Shown here piece by piece: positions 1 through 9,109 of a DNA stretch of 49,249 nt. Each line of letters starts with the position of its first letter. The first letter of the stretch is position 1. The position numbers were made by a program, and so were the translations under genes. The stretch is taken from contig NQWY01000008.1 of the NCBI GenBank assembly GCA_019425655.1, positions 1 through 49,249 of the forward strand, given 5' to 3'. Source of the DNA: Rhizophagus prolifer. Its lineage: Eukaryota; Glomeromycota; Glomeromycetes; Glomerales; Glomeraceae. The notes beneath the pieces were generated by a model. It made no database searches, was not told where the DNA came from, and worked only from the letters and a program-made list of their open reading frames with translations.

Positions 1-464
1 AAATCAAGACATTTCCGGAAAGCGTTCTCGCTCAAAGCAGGCGTAATTGTACTGATATGAAGCCAGGTTACATCCTTAAAAATTTCGTCATCAGAAAAAC
101 CTGAAAAATCCGACTCTGTGAAAACTGACGGGAAACGGTCGTAAATGACTTTCGCATTCTGCATATCGCCATCAAAAGGAAGGTAAAAAGCTCCCATCCT
201 GCCATTTGACTTCTCTGCAAGAACTTTTATTTTTTCATCATTTAATTTTAATTCCAACTGATTACCGAGATAATTTTCCGGCAATGCAGAATACAGAGAA
301 ACCTGATTTCCCCATCTCGAAAGTGCAGAAGCAACATTATATTCAGCTCCGCCAACGTAAATTTTGAGAGCTTGATTTTTCAGCCAAGTTCCTTCAGAAT
401 CCGGAGCAAAATGCAAAAGCAATTCGCCGAAACATAAAATTTTATTTGAAGTTTCCTGAGCCAT
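1..464 (-). CDS. kdgK: PfkB-family sugar kinase, probably 2-keto-3-deoxygluconate kinase (3' part outside window)
   Basis: The reverse strand from an ATG at 464 stays open to the window edge, giving about 154 codons with no stop seen. The N-terminus begins MAQETSNKILCFGELLLHF and carries the PfkB substrate-binding signature GGAEYNVASALSRWG near residues 40-54. KDG kinases of this family make 2-keto-3-deoxy-6-phosphogluconate from KDG. The start lies 2 bp after the uxaC stop, so the two are surely co-transcribed. The preceding uxaC, SDR and uxuA supply exactly the KDG this enzyme would use, and that context is why I prefer KDG kinase over fructokinase or ribokinase. The C-terminal ATP-binding motif (GAGD) is beyond the edge and could not be checked. 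Confidence 0.85.
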   Translation of the reverse strand, partial: MAQETSNKILCFGELLLHFAPDSEGTWLKNQALKIYVGGAEYNVASALSRWGNQVSLYSALPENYLGNQLELKLNDEKIKVLAEKSNGRMGAFYLPFDGDMQNAKVIYDRFPSVFTESDFSGFSDDEIFKDVTWLHISTITPALSENAFRKCLD

Positions 465-466
465 TC

Positions 467-1885
467 TTAAAAATTGAAATAGTTTTTCGCATTATAATAA
501 CAGATATCCTGAATGATTTTTCCAACCCATTTTTCGTCATCGGGAATAAGACCTTTTTTCATCTCGTTTCCGAACATATTACAAAGCAATCGCCTGAAAT
601 ATTCGTGTCTCGAGAATGACAAAAAACTTCTGGAATCGGTCAGCATTCCGACAAATGTGCTTATCAGTCCAATATTGGAAAGCGTGTTCATCTGCTTCTG
701 CATCCCATCCAGCTGGTCCAGAAACCACCAGGCGGCGCCGAACTGTACTTTCGACTTGATTCCTGATTCGTTGAAATTGCCAGCAAGAGAAGCTAGAACT
801 TCATTATAAACCGGATTCAGATTGTAAATAATTGTTTTTGCAAGCTTACCTTCGGAATTGAGCTCGTCAAAAAGAATGCTCATTCTTTGTGCAAAATATT
901 TTTCTCCAATTGCATCAAAACCTGTATTTGCTCCGATATTTTTCAGCATCAGGGAATTGTTATTTCTGGTTGCGCCAACGTGAAACTGCTGAACCCAGCC
1001 TTTATCAGAATACATTTTACAGAGCTCTTTCAAAAGAAATCCGCAAAGCGCATCCGGATTGGAAAATGTAAGTTGGTTACCTTTTAGAAATTCTGAAAAT
1101 TCTTTTTCTAAATCCGAATTCCACCGGGTCGTGTCTGGAAAATATTCGAAGCCGTGGTCTGAAACTTTTGCGCCAATCTCATCAAAGTAATTGATTCGGG
1201 ATTCAAGCGCGTTTAGTAAATCTGAAACTGAATTAATATTGATTCCTGAAGCTTTTTCAAGTTTTTTAATATTGAGAATATAAGATTTTGGATCAATAAT
1301 GTTGATGTAAACATCCGGACGAAAGCTTGGTAAAACCGTTGTATTAAAGTTACTTGCTTTTAATTCTTTATGATAATCCAGATTGTCAGCCGGGTCATCT
1401 GTTGTACAAAGCGCTTCCACTTTATAATTTTTGAGCAGATTCTGTGGTGTAAATCCGGGTTGCTGTAAAGCATCCTGCATCGAGCTGTAAATTTCGGCCG
1501 CATTTTTGCCAGACAAATATTCCTTAATTCCGAAAGAATTTTTTAGCTCCAGATGTGTCCAGTGAAACAAGGGATTCCGAAGCGTGTAAGGAACCGTTTC
1601 TGCCCATTTTTGGAATTTTTCCTCGTCGGTTGCCTGTCCGGAAATGAATCGCTCGTCAATCCCGAAATTTCGCATCGCACGCCACTTATAATGGTCGCCA
1701 TCCAGCCAAATCGCTGTCGGAGAAAGGAAATTCTGATTATTTGAAATAACCTCAGGCTCCAGATGATTGTGATAATCGATAATCGGCATCTCTCTCGCAT
1801 AGCCAAAATAGAGATTCTCTGCCTTTGCCGATTCCAGCAAAAATGATTCTCCGAAAACTTCTATTTTGCTTGTGAAATAATTCAT
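467..1885 (-). CDS. uxaC: Glucuronate (uronate) isomerase
   Basis: A 472-residue protein of the usual length for UxaC, a TIM-barrel metal-dependent isomerase that converts D-glucuronate to D-fructuronate (and galacturonate to tagaturonate). The metal-binding motif near the N-terminus is visible as IIDYHNHLEP (His39 and His41). The family C-terminal region with GMLTDSRSFLSFSRHEYFRR is intact. It is cytoplasmic; I see no signal peptide. It sits between the SDR oxidoreductase and the KDG kinase. A terminator-like hairpin in the 111-bp gap upstream may reduce read-through from the SDR gene. The assignment is firm; the preference for glucuronate over galacturonate is inferred from the neighbouring uxuA. 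Confidence 0.95.
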   Translation of the reverse strand: MNYFTSKIEVFGESFLLESAKAENLYFGYAREMPIIDYHNHLEPEVISNNQNFLSPTAIWLDGDHYKWRAMRNFGIDERFISGQATDEEKFQKWAETVPYTLRNPLFHWTHLELKNSFGIKEYLSGKNAAEIYSSMQDALQQPGFTPQNLLKNYKVEALCTTDDPADNLDYHKELKASNFNTTVLPSFRPDVYINIIDPKSYILNIKKLEKASGININSVSDLLNALESRINYFDEIGAKVSDHGFEYFPDTTRWNSDLEKEFSEFLKGNQLTFSNPDALCGFLLKELCKMYSDKGWVQQFHVGATRNNNSLMLKNIGANTGFDAIGEKYFAQRMSILFDELNSEGKLAKTIIYNLNPVYNEVLASLAGNFNESGIKSKVQFGAAWWFLDQLDGMQKQMNTLSNIGLISTFVGMLTDSRSFLSFSRHEYFRRLLCNMFGNEMKKGLIPDDEKWVGKIIQDICYYNAKNYFNF

Positions 1886-1926
1886 TTTTAAATTTAAATT
1901 GATTTTGATTTTTGTGAAAAATCTTT

Positions 1927-1966
1927 AAAACAAGACCTTAACTATGAGAAAATCATTAAGGCCTTG
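1927..1966 (-). terminator. Hairpin with T-run between SDR gene and uxaC
   Basis: Arms CAAGACCTTAA (1931-1941) and TTAAGGCCTTG (1956-1966) pair over 11 bp with a single G-U type mismatch around a 14-base loop. On the minus strand the stem is followed by TTTT and, a few bases on, another T-run. It could act as a partial terminator or an mRNA-stabilising hairpin inside the operon, since uxaC follows on the same strand without an obvious promoter of its own. Confidence 0.55.
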
Positions 1967-1996
1967 CTCACTATATAAAGAAAATAATATTCAATT

Positions 1997-2812
1997 TTAA
2001 ACGCCACTGAATGCACTGAAACCACCGTCAACAGGGATTAAAGCACCCGTTATGAAACTTGCGGCATCTGAACAGAGAAACTGTACAGTTCCGTTTAATT
2101 CTTCCACCTCTCCGAATCTCTGCATTGGTGTTTTGGCAATTACTTTTTTGCTTCTATCCGTTAAAGAACCATCCGGATTCAGTAAAATAGCACGGTTCTG
2201 ATCTCCGATGAAAAACCCGGGAGCCACTGCGTTTACACGAATTTTATCCCCGAATTTTAAAGCCAAATCGGAAGCCAGCCATTGTGTAAAATTGGTAATC
2301 GCTGATTTCGCCGCCGAATATCCCGCCACTCTCGTAATTGCAGAATAAGCCGCCATTGAAGAAATATTGATGATACTTCCACTTTTTTGTTCTGCCATTA
2401 CTCTTCCGAAAACATAGCTTGGATAAACGGTTCCGTTGATATTAAGATCAGTTACCTCATCCCATCCGCTGATATTCATATCGAAAAATGATTGTTCAGG
2501 AGATAATGTTGCTGAAGGAATATTTCCTCCAGCAATGTTCAGCAAAATATCAATTTTACCGTACTTTTCTCTGATTTTCTTTGATGCATTTTCGAGGCTT
2601 TCGATGTTCATTACGTTGGCTTCAACGGCAAACGCATCACCGCCCAAATCTGTAAGTTCCTTTACACGGGAATCCAGCGTTTCCTGATTTCTTCCCAAAG
2701 CCACTACTTTTGCCCCCGCTTTGATAAAACTTTCGGCAAGACTTCCTCCCAAAACGCCGGAAGCTCCTGTAATGACCGCTACTTTATCTTTTATGCTGAA
2801 TATTTCGTTCAT
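1997..2812 (-). CDS. SDR-family oxidoreductase, probable D-mannonate/fructuronate oxidoreductase
   Basis: A 271-residue classical short-chain dehydrogenase. Visible motifs are the nucleotide-binding TGASGVLG, the structural NIAGG (NNAG variant) and the catalytic YSAAK, with the typical C-terminal FITGALIPVDGGFSAFSGV. Placed between uxuA and uxaC, it most likely interconverts D-fructuronate and D-mannonate with NAD(P)H. That step is made by UxuB in enterobacteria and by unrelated SDR proteins in many Bacteroidetes. There is no signal peptide, so it acts in the cytoplasm. The SDR fold is certain; the substrate is inferred only from context, and a KduD-like role is the main alternative. Confidence 0.85.
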   Translation of the reverse strand: MNEIFSIKDKVAVITGASGVLGGSLAESFIKAGAKVVALGRNQETLDSRVKELTDLGGDAFAVEANVMNIESLENASKKIREKYGKIDILLNIAGGNIPSATLSPEQSFFDMNISGWDEVTDLNINGTVYPSYVFGRVMAEQKSGSIINISSMAAYSAITRVAGYSAAKSAITNFTQWLASDLALKFGDKIRVNAVAPGFFIGDQNRAILLNPDGSLTDRSKKVIAKTPMQRFGEVEELNGTVQFLCSDAASFITGALIPVDGGFSAFSGV

Positions 2813-2851
2813 TATGATATTGATGATAATTGATGGTTGATAAATGATATT

Positions 2852-2935
2852 GAACCCTTCGGGTTCGTTGGAAATTGTCTTCCATTTTTTCCATAAGTTT
2901 TACCTACGGCTTATAATAAACCCTTCGGTTTTTTT
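2852..2935. repeat. Two small CTTCGG-type hairpins between SDR gene and uxuA
   Basis: GAACCC-TTC-GGGTTC (2852-2866) is a perfect 6-bp stem. AAACC-CTTC-GGTTT (2918-2931) is a 5-bp stem beside the uxuA stop, with a T-run on the plus side. The two hairpins resemble each other (ACCCTTCGG core) and flank an AT-rich spacer with a further ATAAG/CTTAT pair. They probably shape or stabilise the polycistronic mRNA. I see no promoter here. Confidence 0.45.
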
Positions 2936-4112
2936 AAAGTTTTTTGGACATTTCGTTTTGTACGGTTGCCATTACCCCTTCAATCTGTCCTAAAGCCAAC
3001 ATTCTTCCTAAGAAAGAATAGCCGGGATTATAACCTTTATCAATATCTTCCGATAGCAGTCTTCCGTGGTCGATCCTCATTGGCAAATCCGGATTTTCTT
3101 TCTCAAATACCCTGATTACGTCGATTAATTTTCCTCTTCCCCCTAAATGATGCGCTTCAATGAAGTCTCCGTTTTCAAAAACATTGGTGCTTCTCAAATG
3201 AACAAACTTTGTTCTGTGAGCAAATTTCTGAGCCAGCTTCGGAACGTCATTCTGAAGATTGGCACTCAAAGAACCTGCGCAGAAAGTCAATCCGTTGTGA
3301 GGATTATCCACAGCATTCAGGAACCAGTCGATATCTTCTTCGTTGGTTACAATTCTCGGTAAACCTAATAAAGCAAAAGGTGGATCGTCGGGATGAACAC
3401 ACATTTGGATATTCCATTCTTCGCAGACAGGCATTATTTTTTCAAGGAAATATTTTAGATTTTCCCGAAGCTGGTTTTTATCAATTCCATCATATAAAGC
3501 CAATAAATTATTGAACTTTTCTACAGGATTTAGATCCCCTTCTTTAATATTTCCGTTAACGAATCCCTGTGTTTTTACAATGACAGAATCTATCAGATCA
3601 TTGTTATCCTTTTCTGTGAGCGTATTTTTTAATTCTTCAACTTTTTGCAGGATCTCCGGACTATAATCGTTTTCTGCTCCTTGTCTTTTCAGAATATGAA
3701 TTTCAAAATAGGCAAATCTTGCTTTATCAAAATACAATGACGACGAACCGTCTTCCCATTCGTGGAAAAGATCTGTTCTTGCCCAATCTAAAACCGGCAT
3801 AAAGTTGTAACAAACGGTAATTACGCCTGCTTTTCCTAAGTTTTCGAGACTTTTGATATAATTTTCTATCAAAAAATCACGGTCTTCACCTCCGTATTTG
3901 ATTGCTTCGCTTACCGGAAGACTCTCCACAACAGACCAGCGAAGACCGTGACTTTCTATATAATTTTTGTAATCGTTAATAGCCTCTAAGCTCCAGATTT
4001 CTCCGTTCGGAATATCATGCAGCGCAGAAACAATACCTTCCACACCTATTTGCCGAAGTGTTTGTAATTTAATTTTATCGTTCTTCCCAAACCAACGCCA
4101 TGTTTTTTCCAT
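2934..4112 (-). CDS. uxuA: Mannonate dehydratase
   Basis: A 392-residue protein matching the usual UxuA length, beginning MEKTWRWFGKNDKIKL. It dehydrates D-mannonate to 2-keto-3-deoxygluconate. Family landmarks include QIGVEGIVSALHDIPNGEIW near the N-terminus, the metal-site region MCVHPDDPPFALLGLPRI, and FVHLRSTN. With the SDR, uxaC and kdgK it completes the pathway from glucuronate to KDG-6-phosphate. It follows susD on the same strand, separated by an 84-bp gap with a strong hairpin, so it is probably read from the same long transcript at a lower level. Confidence 0.96.
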   Translation of the reverse strand: MEKTWRWFGKNDKIKLQTLRQIGVEGIVSALHDIPNGEIWSLEAINDYKNYIESHGLRWSVVESLPVSEAIKYGGEDRDFLIENYIKSLENLGKAGVITVCYNFMPVLDWARTDLFHEWEDGSSSLYFDKARFAYFEIHILKRQGAENDYSPEILQKVEELKNTLTEKDNNDLIDSVIVKTQGFVNGNIKEGDLNPVEKFNNLLALYDGIDKNQLRENLKYFLEKIMPVCEEWNIQMCVHPDDPPFALLGLPRIVTNEEDIDWFLNAVDNPHNGLTFCAGSLSANLQNDVPKLAQKFAHRTKFVHLRSTNVFENGDFIEAHHLGGRGKLIDVIRVFEKENPDLPMRIDHGRLLSEDIDKGYNPGYSFLGRMLALGQIEGVMATVQNEMSKKL

Positions 4113-4138
4113 AATACTTGTAAATTTACTTCATTAAA

Positions 4139-4168
4139 CAAAGCAGGTGCAGTATTACACCTACTTTG
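4139..4168 (-). terminator. Intercistronic hairpin between susD and uxuA
   Basis: CAAAGCAGGTG (4139-4149) pairs with CACCTACTTTG (4158-4168) over 11 bp with one G-U wobble and an 8-base loop. On the minus strand it follows the susD stop and has only a short T-run (TTT), so it is more likely an attenuator or RNA-stability element than a full terminator. Confidence 0.55.
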
Positions 4169-4196
4169 CTAATGATTGATATGAACTTAAAATTTA

Positions 4197-6149
4197 TTAA
4201 TTGTAACCAGGATTCTGGTATTTTGCTTTTTCTTCAGCAGACATTTCCATTGCGTCTATTTGTCCCTGAGGAATAGGTCTTAAGTAATGAAATTTTTGAA
4301 TATTTCTAGTAACTGTTTGAGGTGTATGATCTCCATAAGCAGTACCTCCAATTTGATAAGTTGCTCCATATTCTTGCCATTTTTGTGTTCTTACTAAATC
4401 AAACCATCTATAGAACTCACCATAATATTCTCTTGATCTTTCTGCCAAAATATAATCTATTGTAATCGTTGAAGGTGTTGCAGCAATCATTGCAGCACTA
4501 TTATCCTCAACCTTTGCGACATTTCCGTTATTATCCCATCTCCATTTCCCTGCTCTTGCACGGATAACATTGATAAGATCTCTTGCTGTCATTGATCCAG
4601 TAGCCCCTTTGACCGCTGCTTCTGCTGCTATAAAATAAAATTCAGAGAATTTGGCCACATTAAAAGGACGGGTAAGTGCCGCATTTGGATACCCTAATCC
4701 ATTAGGATCAAGCGTTGTATATGTTCCGATTTTCCAATAGCCCGGATAAACTATTCTACTAATACCATTTGGATTCACTACCCAATCCGCTCTACCAGGC
4801 AACGTCCCTGCTCCGACACCGCTTAGTCCTGCACCTGTAGGATATGTTACTGGTTGAGAATCATCATTTAAAAAGCTAAGTATTGCACCTCCTGGTTGTA
4901 CTGGTAAATTATTTGCGTTGTATAAAGTAGTAAAATTTGTAAGTCCAGTTCCCGTTTTGTTCCAATTTCCTCTATATGTTGTTACAAAAGTGCCATCATA
5001 CCTTGAATCATTAGTTTTGTCTGCAAAAGTATTTTTAAATACTCCAATCGGGGGACACATACGAGTCCATGGACGCCCTAAAGGTTGAGCAGCAGCACGC
5101 TGTACGGGACTTACTGCTGTCCATGTTGTTGCCGAAGAACTACTTTTGATATTTGGGTAATTCCAAGTCTGCATCCAAGCTGCAAAGTTGTCAGGCGCCC
5201 AACCTGAGCCAAAACCTGTTGGATCTCCTTCATTATAATATGTGCTGGATGCTGTGTGATCTGCATACAACATACATTCTGTATTACGATCATTTGAACC
5301 TACATTGACATCATAATAAGTTGGTTGTAAGGAATAAGGACCAGGATTATTAATACCTGTTAATGCAATGTCATAAGCTTGTTGAAAATACCATTGTGCA
5401 TTATGTCCATCTGGATCTGTTCTCGGTGTCTCAGGATATGTTGGAATACTATTTGGGTTTTCCAACCACCATCCATATGTTAAATACGCCTTTGCTAAAA
5501 ACAATCTTGCAACATTCTTTGTAACTCCTCCTGTGACCCTTGGTGCAGTTGGTAAATTATCAATTGCTTTTTTAAGATCAGGAAAAATAGCACGTGTATA
5601 AACTTCCGTTACAGTATTTCTTTTTGAAGTAGCTACTGCCGAAGTATTAAAAGCTAATTCTCCCGCTCCTAGATCCAAAGGAACGCCACCATAGGATTGT
5701 ACAAGTAAAAAATAATCAAATGCTCTAAAGAATCTAGCCTCTGAAATTAATGATTCCGCAATACCATAATTTGGGCCATTTTGGATAATTGCGTTTGCTG
5801 TATTAATGTAAGGAAAAGTACTTCCCCAAATCATACTAGTCGGAAAAGTCGCAGAATTGATATTTCCTTGCCCGGACATATCCAGTTCTTTAAAATTACC
5901 ATCAGCACTTTGAGCCCAAGTGGACTCATCTGTTCCATTCTGGGTTGCGCTCATCCAATAACCATTTCCATATAGTAAACGTAAGCTTCTATAAAGTGAT
6001 GTAAGTCCTTGGTTAATTCCTTGTTCTGTATTTATATAATCAACCGTGTAATTAGATCTTGGCTCTTCATCGAGGATTTCAGAACAGCTGGAAAAACCCA
6101 ATGATAATGTTACAATACCTAAAACTATATTTTTATTAAATTTTATCAT
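4197..6149 (-). CDS. RagB/SusD-family nutrient-uptake lipoprotein (xylose/glucuronate locus)
   Basis: A 650-residue SusD-like lid protein for the SusC transporter encoded just upstream. The N-terminus has a lipoprotein signal peptide ending LGFSSC, with Cys the likely lipidated residue at about 22. The family start SEILDEEPRSNY follows, and the C-terminal half ends with the familiar LRPIPQGQID. It is expected on the outer face of the outer membrane, binding oligosaccharides. It starts 11 bp after the susC stop. It is longer than the SusD of the fructan locus (565 residues), which may reflect a different ligand. The ligand cannot be read from sequence; glucuronoxylan fragments are inferred from the neighbouring catabolic genes. 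Confidence 0.93.
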   Translation of the reverse strand: MIKFNKNIVLGIVTLSLGFSSCSEILDEEPRSNYTVDYINTEQGINQGLTSLYRSLRLLYGNGYWMSATQNGTDESTWAQSADGNFKELDMSGQGNINSATFPTSMIWGSTFPYINTANAIIQNGPNYGIAESLISEARFFRAFDYFLLVQSYGGVPLDLGAGELAFNTSAVATSKRNTVTEVYTRAIFPDLKKAIDNLPTAPRVTGGVTKNVARLFLAKAYLTYGWWLENPNSIPTYPETPRTDPDGHNAQWYFQQAYDIALTGINNPGPYSLQPTYYDVNVGSNDRNTECMLYADHTASSTYYNEGDPTGFGSGWAPDNFAAWMQTWNYPNIKSSSSATTWTAVSPVQRAAAQPLGRPWTRMCPPIGVFKNTFADKTNDSRYDGTFVTTYRGNWNKTGTGLTNFTTLYNANNLPVQPGGAILSFLNDDSQPVTYPTGAGLSGVGAGTLPGRADWVVNPNGISRIVYPGYWKIGTYTTLDPNGLGYPNAALTRPFNVAKFSEFYFIAAEAAVKGATGSMTARDLINVIRARAGKWRWDNNGNVAKVEDNSAAMIAATPSTITIDYILAERSREYYGEFYRWFDLVRTQKWQEYGATYQIGGTAYGDHTPQTVTRNIQKFHYLRPIPQGQIDAMEMSAEEKAKYQNPGYN

Positions 6150-6160
6150 GATATTCTGTT

Positions 6161-9028
6161 TTAAAAAGATAAATTAAGTCCCATTAAATAATTTCTTGTA
6201 GAAGGATTATTTGTTCCTATAATAAGCTGTCTTGCTTGATAGCCACTTACCGCCTGATTTTCGTTACCATAAGAATTTGGCTCGGGATCCATACCCGACT
6301 CCTTATGATATGGTGAAAATAGTACAAACGGATTAGTAACAGTAAAGTAAATCTTTAAACTATTAATTTTTAAATCACTTAAAAATTCTCTCTTCACATT
6401 GTATCCTAAGGTAATTGTTCTAACCTTCAAGTAAGAAGCGTCAAAAAGAGCCAAAGTTGATGAATATTTAGGATTGTCACCACTTTGAATACCCCCTGGT
6501 TTTGGATATCTTACATTGGGATTCTCTTGTGTCCAGTAATCTACATCAACGTTGTTCCCCCTACCTGTCAATCTATTAAGATAGCCCGCGGAACCATAGA
6601 TAGAGCTAATTAATACACCACCGTGTTGAAATGCTCCAACTGCACTTAATTCGAAACCTTTATATTCAAAACGTGTATTAAAGCCTCCTTGCCAATCCGG
6701 TGCAGTATCTATGATCTGTCTATCAGCAGGCCCTATAGCTCTTACTGGCGTTCCATCTGCATTGTAACCACCAGTATATAAAACTTTAATCATCCCTACG
6801 TTTCCTCCTGGTTCTAATATATTAAGATAAGGGTCACCCTGCTGCCACAAACCTATATTCTGATAATCATATAATGCATTGATATTATGCCCAACGAACC
6901 ATAAATTACCTTCATCGCGGTCTTGTCCGGAAGCTAAAGCAACAATCTGATTCTTATTGGTGTAAAAGTTGACGCCTGCATCCCAAGTAAAATTCTCAGT
7001 CTGAATAATTGTTCCATTCAAAGCGACTTCCCACCCTTTATTCTCGGTCTGGGCATAATTCCCCGTTTGAAAAGATATTCCAGATGATATCGGAAGATTT
7101 TTACGGAATAAAACACCTTCTGTTTGAGTATTGTAGTATTCTACTGATCCTGTCAATCGATTATTAAATAAGGCAAAGTCTACCCCATAATTCTGAGTTT
7201 TGGAATATTCCCATCCTAAATTAACATTTGGCGCTTCTGAAACGTACACACCTGTACCTGTCGATGTTCCGAAGTTATAAGGAACTACTGCTAAAGCACC
7301 TCTTGTTTTGTATGGTTCAATTGCCTGATTAGAAGTCTGCCCCCAACCAGCTCTTAATTTCAAAAGGTTAAGGAAGGAAAATTTCTGCATAAACGATTCA
7401 TTGGTAACATTCCATCCAACAGATACTGCAGGATAGTTATGCCATTTGTTTCCTGGTGCAAGTCTCGATGATCCATCACTACGGATCGTAGCTGTTAACA
7501 TATACTTGTTATCAAATGTATACATTACTCTTCCCATATAAGACATCAACGCAGTCTGCGAATAGAACTGATCTTCAGGCCTTACTAATATATTCGCCTG
7601 TGGTGCCTGACCAAGATTATAGTACTGAAAGAAATCTGCAGGAATGTTCTGTGCGCTCATATAGTTACTAACATATCTACTCTGTTCTGCAGAATACAAT
7701 CCTACTGCATTAACTTTATGCTTACCAAAAGTTTTATCATATGTTAAGAGATTTTCCAAAACCCAATGATAAGTTTGATTATTACCTCTTCCAGCGCCAG
7801 ATGGTGATGCTGCATTTGTGTTAAAAACCCCTGAACCAGTATACCAGCCACTATTTGAGGTACGATAATTGAGACCAACGTTTAATCTATATTTCAATCC
7901 GTCAAGAGGCAAGGTAACTTCTCCATAGATGCTATTATAAGAGGAAAAGGATTTATTCTCATCAACGTATTTCCCACCTAAAGCCTGAATACCTTGTCTT
8001 GTATAAATCCAAGACTGATCTAAATTAGAAGCTGTACTCATAGTAGTCTTAAGTGACCCGTCTGCTTTGTAAGGATTAGCAAGCGGAGAGTATCCTAATA
8101 TTGGAGCAGCGCTTGCACCCGGATATTCATTGATAGCATAATTAGTATTAGTAGTAAAACCAAATTTAAAATTTTTGCCAACTTGCTGATCTAATCCTAC
8201 ACGAACAGAAAAGCGTTCATAATTCTGAAGAGGTATCAATGCATACTGCTTAAAATAAGATATGCCTGCATTATAATTACCACCGTCAGTTCCACCAGAA
8301 ACGCTTATATCGTGATTTGTTATCATTGCAGGTTTATAATACAGATCTTGCCAATCTGTATTTGTACTGTTACTTTCATCTACACCATTGGTGAAAAGAT
8401 TTCCCGCATCTGCACGCAATTTTGCAAACTTTGGTCCATCCATCATGGGATATTTCGAAAATAATGTCTGCACCCCTGTAAATGAATTATAGCTAAATCT
8501 TGGCTTTTGTCCTTTGGAACCTCTATTTGTAGTTACTAATATTACCCCGTTTGCACCTCTCGAACCGTAAATAGCTGTAGCAGATGCATCTTTAAGTATG
8601 TCTAAACTTTTGATATCATTAGAGCTAATATCTGATAATGACCCTGAAAAAGGTATCCCGTCAAGAACAATCAAAGGATCGTTAGCATTATTTGTTAAAG
8701 ACCTCGTACCTCTGATACGAATTTGTGAGGAAGCTCCTGGCTTAGAAGACGTTTGTGAAATATCAACACCCGCTACCCTGCCTTGCAAAGCCTGAGTAAT
8801 ATTTGCCGATGGCACTTCACGAAGCACGTCACCTTTCACGGAAGCAACAGAACCTGTCACCGCTTCCTTTCTCTGAGTTCCATATCCAATAACAACAACC
8901 TCCTCAATCTGCTTCTCCTTTTGTACAGTGTCCCGTTTGCTCTGTGCGTAGACAAGACCTGTTGGTAATAGAGTCATTGCAAAAAACAATGCTGCTCTAT
9001 TGGTTTTACTTAAATGAAATAGATTCAT
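6161..9028 (-). CDS. SusC/RagA-family TonB-dependent outer-membrane transporter lacking the N-terminal CarboxypepD-like domain
   Basis: A 955-residue TonB-linked transporter. After a signal peptide ending LVYAQ, the mature protein goes within about 15 residues into the TonB box region (EEVVVIGYGTQ). The plug follows with LQGRVAGVDI, RIRGTRSL and the SusC signature SATAIYGSRGANGVI, then a C-terminal beta-barrel ending LMGLNLSF. The roughly 80-residue carboxypeptidase-D-like domain usual in SusC proteins, and present in the second SusC of this window, is absent. It pairs with the SusD gene 11 bp downstream. Together they should import oligosaccharides into the periplasm for the xylose and glucuronate pathways around them. 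Confidence 0.95.
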   Translation of the reverse strand: MNLFHLSKTNRAALFFAMTLLPTGLVYAQSKRDTVQKEKQIEEVVVIGYGTQRKEAVTGSVASVKGDVLREVPSANITQALQGRVAGVDISQTSSKPGASSQIRIRGTRSLTNNANDPLIVLDGIPFSGSLSDISSNDIKSLDILKDASATAIYGSRGANGVILVTTNRGSKGQKPRFSYNSFTGVQTLFSKYPMMDGPKFAKLRADAGNLFTNGVDESNSTNTDWQDLYYKPAMITNHDISVSGGTDGGNYNAGISYFKQYALIPLQNYERFSVRVGLDQQVGKNFKFGFTTNTNYAINEYPGASAAPILGYSPLANPYKADGSLKTTMSTASNLDQSWIYTRQGIQALGGKYVDENKSFSSYNSIYGEVTLPLDGLKYRLNVGLNYRTSNSGWYTGSGVFNTNAASPSGAGRGNNQTYHWVLENLLTYDKTFGKHKVNAVGLYSAEQSRYVSNYMSAQNIPADFFQYYNLGQAPQANILVRPEDQFYSQTALMSYMGRVMYTFDNKYMLTATIRSDGSSRLAPGNKWHNYPAVSVGWNVTNESFMQKFSFLNLLKLRAGWGQTSNQAIEPYKTRGALAVVPYNFGTSTGTGVYVSEAPNVNLGWEYSKTQNYGVDFALFNNRLTGSVEYYNTQTEGVLFRKNLPISSGISFQTGNYAQTENKGWEVALNGTIIQTENFTWDAGVNFYTNKNQIVALASGQDRDEGNLWFVGHNINALYDYQNIGLWQQGDPYLNILEPGGNVGMIKVLYTGGYNADGTPVRAIGPADRQIIDTAPDWQGGFNTRFEYKGFELSAVGAFQHGGVLISSIYGSAGYLNRLTGRGNNVDVDYWTQENPNVRYPKPGGIQSGDNPKYSSTLALFDASYLKVRTITLGYNVKREFLSDLKINSLKIYFTVTNPFVLFSPYHKESGMDPEPNSYGNENQAVSGYQARQLIIGTNNPSTRNYLMGLNLSF

Positions 9029-9053
9029 AATTATTATTTTTAAAGTTAGTTTG

Positions 9054-9102
9054 ATAAGAAAGTTGGCGGTTCCCTGTGTTGAGATTGGCGTAACTCTCTT
9101 AT
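9054..9102 (-). other. Intercistronic hairpin between xylA and susC
   Basis: ATAAGAAAGTT (9054-9064) and AACTCTCTTAT (9092-9102) form an 11-bp stem with one wobble around a 27-base loop. It lies in the 81-bp xylA-susC gap. No T-run follows on the minus strand, so a role in mRNA stability or differential expression of susC is more likely than termination. Confidence 0.4.
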
Positions 9103-9109
9103 ATATTTT

